From NCBI GenBank assembly GCA_902651635.1, contig CACRSC010000018.1, positions 657,864 through 721,863 of the forward strand: a stretch of DNA of 64,000 nucleotides, given 5' to 3'. The notes under the pieces were generated by a model. That model ran no database searches. It was not told the DNA's origin and was given only the letters and a program-made list of their open reading frames with translations. The first letter of the stretch is position 1, and the number at the start of each line of letters is the position of its first letter. The DNA is from Mastigamoeba balamuthi. Taxonomy: Eukaryota > Evosea > Mastigamoebida > Mastigamoebidae. Positions 63,526 to 64,000 of this stretch are shown in pieces. A program made the position numbers and the translations under genes.

Positions 63526-63787
63526 AAACACGATAAAGATAACCCGAAATTTGGGTCTCGTGACTTTGTTGGCCTGATGAGGGCAGGTGAGGCTGCCGGG
63601 CGGGGCTGGTGGGCACTCACACAACCCCAAACAAGCCCCAGGAGAGGATACACCACTTTTACTGTCGCTGTCCTCATGCAGGATTTGTTGTGATGACCAT
63701 ACATGGCGCCTAGGGGTTTGTAAAAGCCATATCTGTTGGAGAGACCAAATTATATCTGATGCATAGACTGATTTTTCTTGGTATTTG
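63526..63787. other. Intergenic flank of the transposon
   Basis: AT-richer DNA without a supported gene, ending at the TA target dinucleotide of the element. Confidence 0.4.
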
Positions 63788-63789
63788 TA

Positions 63790-63822
63790 CAGCCCTGGCC
63801 ATAAGTAAGTTAATACTCCCCC
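63790..63822. repeat. Terminal inverted repeat of the Tc1/mariner element
   Basis: Outer end CAGCCCTGGCCATAAGTAAG, oriented inward toward the transposase. Its partner should lie to the right of this window. Confidence 0.75.
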
Positions 63823-63890
63823 AGAACAGACAAGCAAACAGACTTTGTTTGTCATAAGGGCCAGAGGGAGGAGAGGGGGAGTGCTGATGG

Positions 63891-64000
63891 TTAGTAGAGG
63901 GTGTAGTCCCCATTAGCCTCTGTGACCCTTTCCAGGTGCGAATTCATACTCGCTACCAATTTTTGGGCAAGAGATTTCGGAAGCCTTGCCCATTCCTTGT
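63891..64000 (-). CDS. Tc1/mariner transposase, C-terminal 36 codons (cut by window edge)
   Basis: Minus-strand frame ending at TAA 63891-63893. It reads KEWARLPKSLAQKLVASMNS, then HLERVTEANGDYTLY. This matches the C-terminal signature of Tc1-family transposases (W-x-x-L/I-x(7-8)-L-x-x-SM-x-x-R/H-x-x-x-V-x-x-x-x-G-x-x-T-x-Y). Transposase cuts and pastes the element at TA sites. The DDE catalytic core is outside the window, so whether the copy is intact is unknown. It is the only transposon with readable coding I found here. Confidence 0.83.
   Translation of the reverse strand, partial: KEWARLPKSLAQKLVASMNSHLERVTEANGDYTLY

Larger units (their letters stand above)
63790..64000 (-). mobile_element. 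Tc1/mariner-like DNA transposon, one end (element continues past window)
   Basis: The terminal inverted repeat begins CAGCCCTGGCCATAAGTAAG at 63790, preceded by TA (63788-63789), the target site of Tc1/mariner elements. The CAG..CTGGCCA.AAGTA pattern is close to known Tc1-like ends. About 100 bp inside lies the 3' end of a transposase gene on the minus strand. The rest of the element lies beyond 64000. Confidence 0.85.

Noticed and set aside
1-64000. CRISPR arrays, bacterial operons, ribosome binding sites
   Set aside because: No regularly spaced repeats; spliceosomal introns and eukaryotic gene content show a nuclear eukaryotic genome.

Overview
This window looks like nuclear DNA of a GC-rich, intron-bearing unicellular eukaryote. 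Genes are packed on both strands. Introns are mostly 26-180 nt, nearly all GT-AG, with one clear GC-AG. Where I rebuilt exons by hand, the frames and intron phases closed exactly; these models are my own reading and have no transcript support. An anaerobic amoebozoan of the Archamoebae type (Mastigamoeba-like) fits best. The grounds are an [FeFe]-hydrogenase, a TKL kinase preceded by the beta-sandwich module known from Entamoeba-type receptor kinases, Cys-rich repeats of the Dictyostelium CTDC kind, saposin-like proteins, and a secreted endoglucanase. The species assignment is inference.

Layout. 1-5.1 kb: an ankyrin gene (cut by the window edge), a secreted thermolysin/fungalysin-like metalloprotease and a Cys-rich secreted protein, all on the minus strand. 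6-9.1 kb: an RS-rich KH-domain RNA-binding protein, divergent from ribosomal protein L15. 10.1-15.6 kb: the most striking locus. An [FeFe]-hydrogenase is joined to a flavodoxin and an FAD-binding reductase module, and the open frame then runs through phase-consistent introns into a TKL kinase, with no NADP-binding domain visible. 15.8-18.7 kb: an inverted paralogue of the metalloprotease. 18.9-19.1 kb: a 51-bp inverted repeat. 19.2-21.6 kb: two unrecognised genes. 22.1-28.1 kb: a tandem segmental duplication with two OFA-like MFS transporters, one intact TBC RabGAP gene and a decayed TBC fragment. 28.3-32.7 kb: a MADS-like gene, a Q-rich coiled-coil gene and a Sel1-like gene, with an assembly duplication across a run of N. 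32.8-42 kb: a three-domain saposin protein, a second TBC gene, a PP2C phosphatase, a two-TM protein and an NHL-repeat protein. 42.1-46.7 kb: a WDR11-like WD40 protein broken by an assembly duplication. 46.9-51.4 kb: a GH5 endoglucanase and an 855-aa RING/B-box/coiled-coil/RCC1 protein. 51.46 kb: tRNA-Glu(CUC). 51.7-55.2 kb: two unknown genes, partly present twice. 55.3-58 kb: two Sel1-repeat genes. 59.2-63.5 kb: a SNF2-RING helicase/E3, a small Cys-rich protein with a possible SUMO-interaction motif lying 20 bp upstream of it, and a membrane-anchored DnaJ-like protein lacking a J domain. Right edge: the end of a Tc1/mariner-like transposon.

Three local duplications abut N bases (30390-30474, 45499, 53816). 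Each looks like unmerged contig ends or haplotypes rather than biology. Gene counts and the WDR11 model should be read with that in mind.
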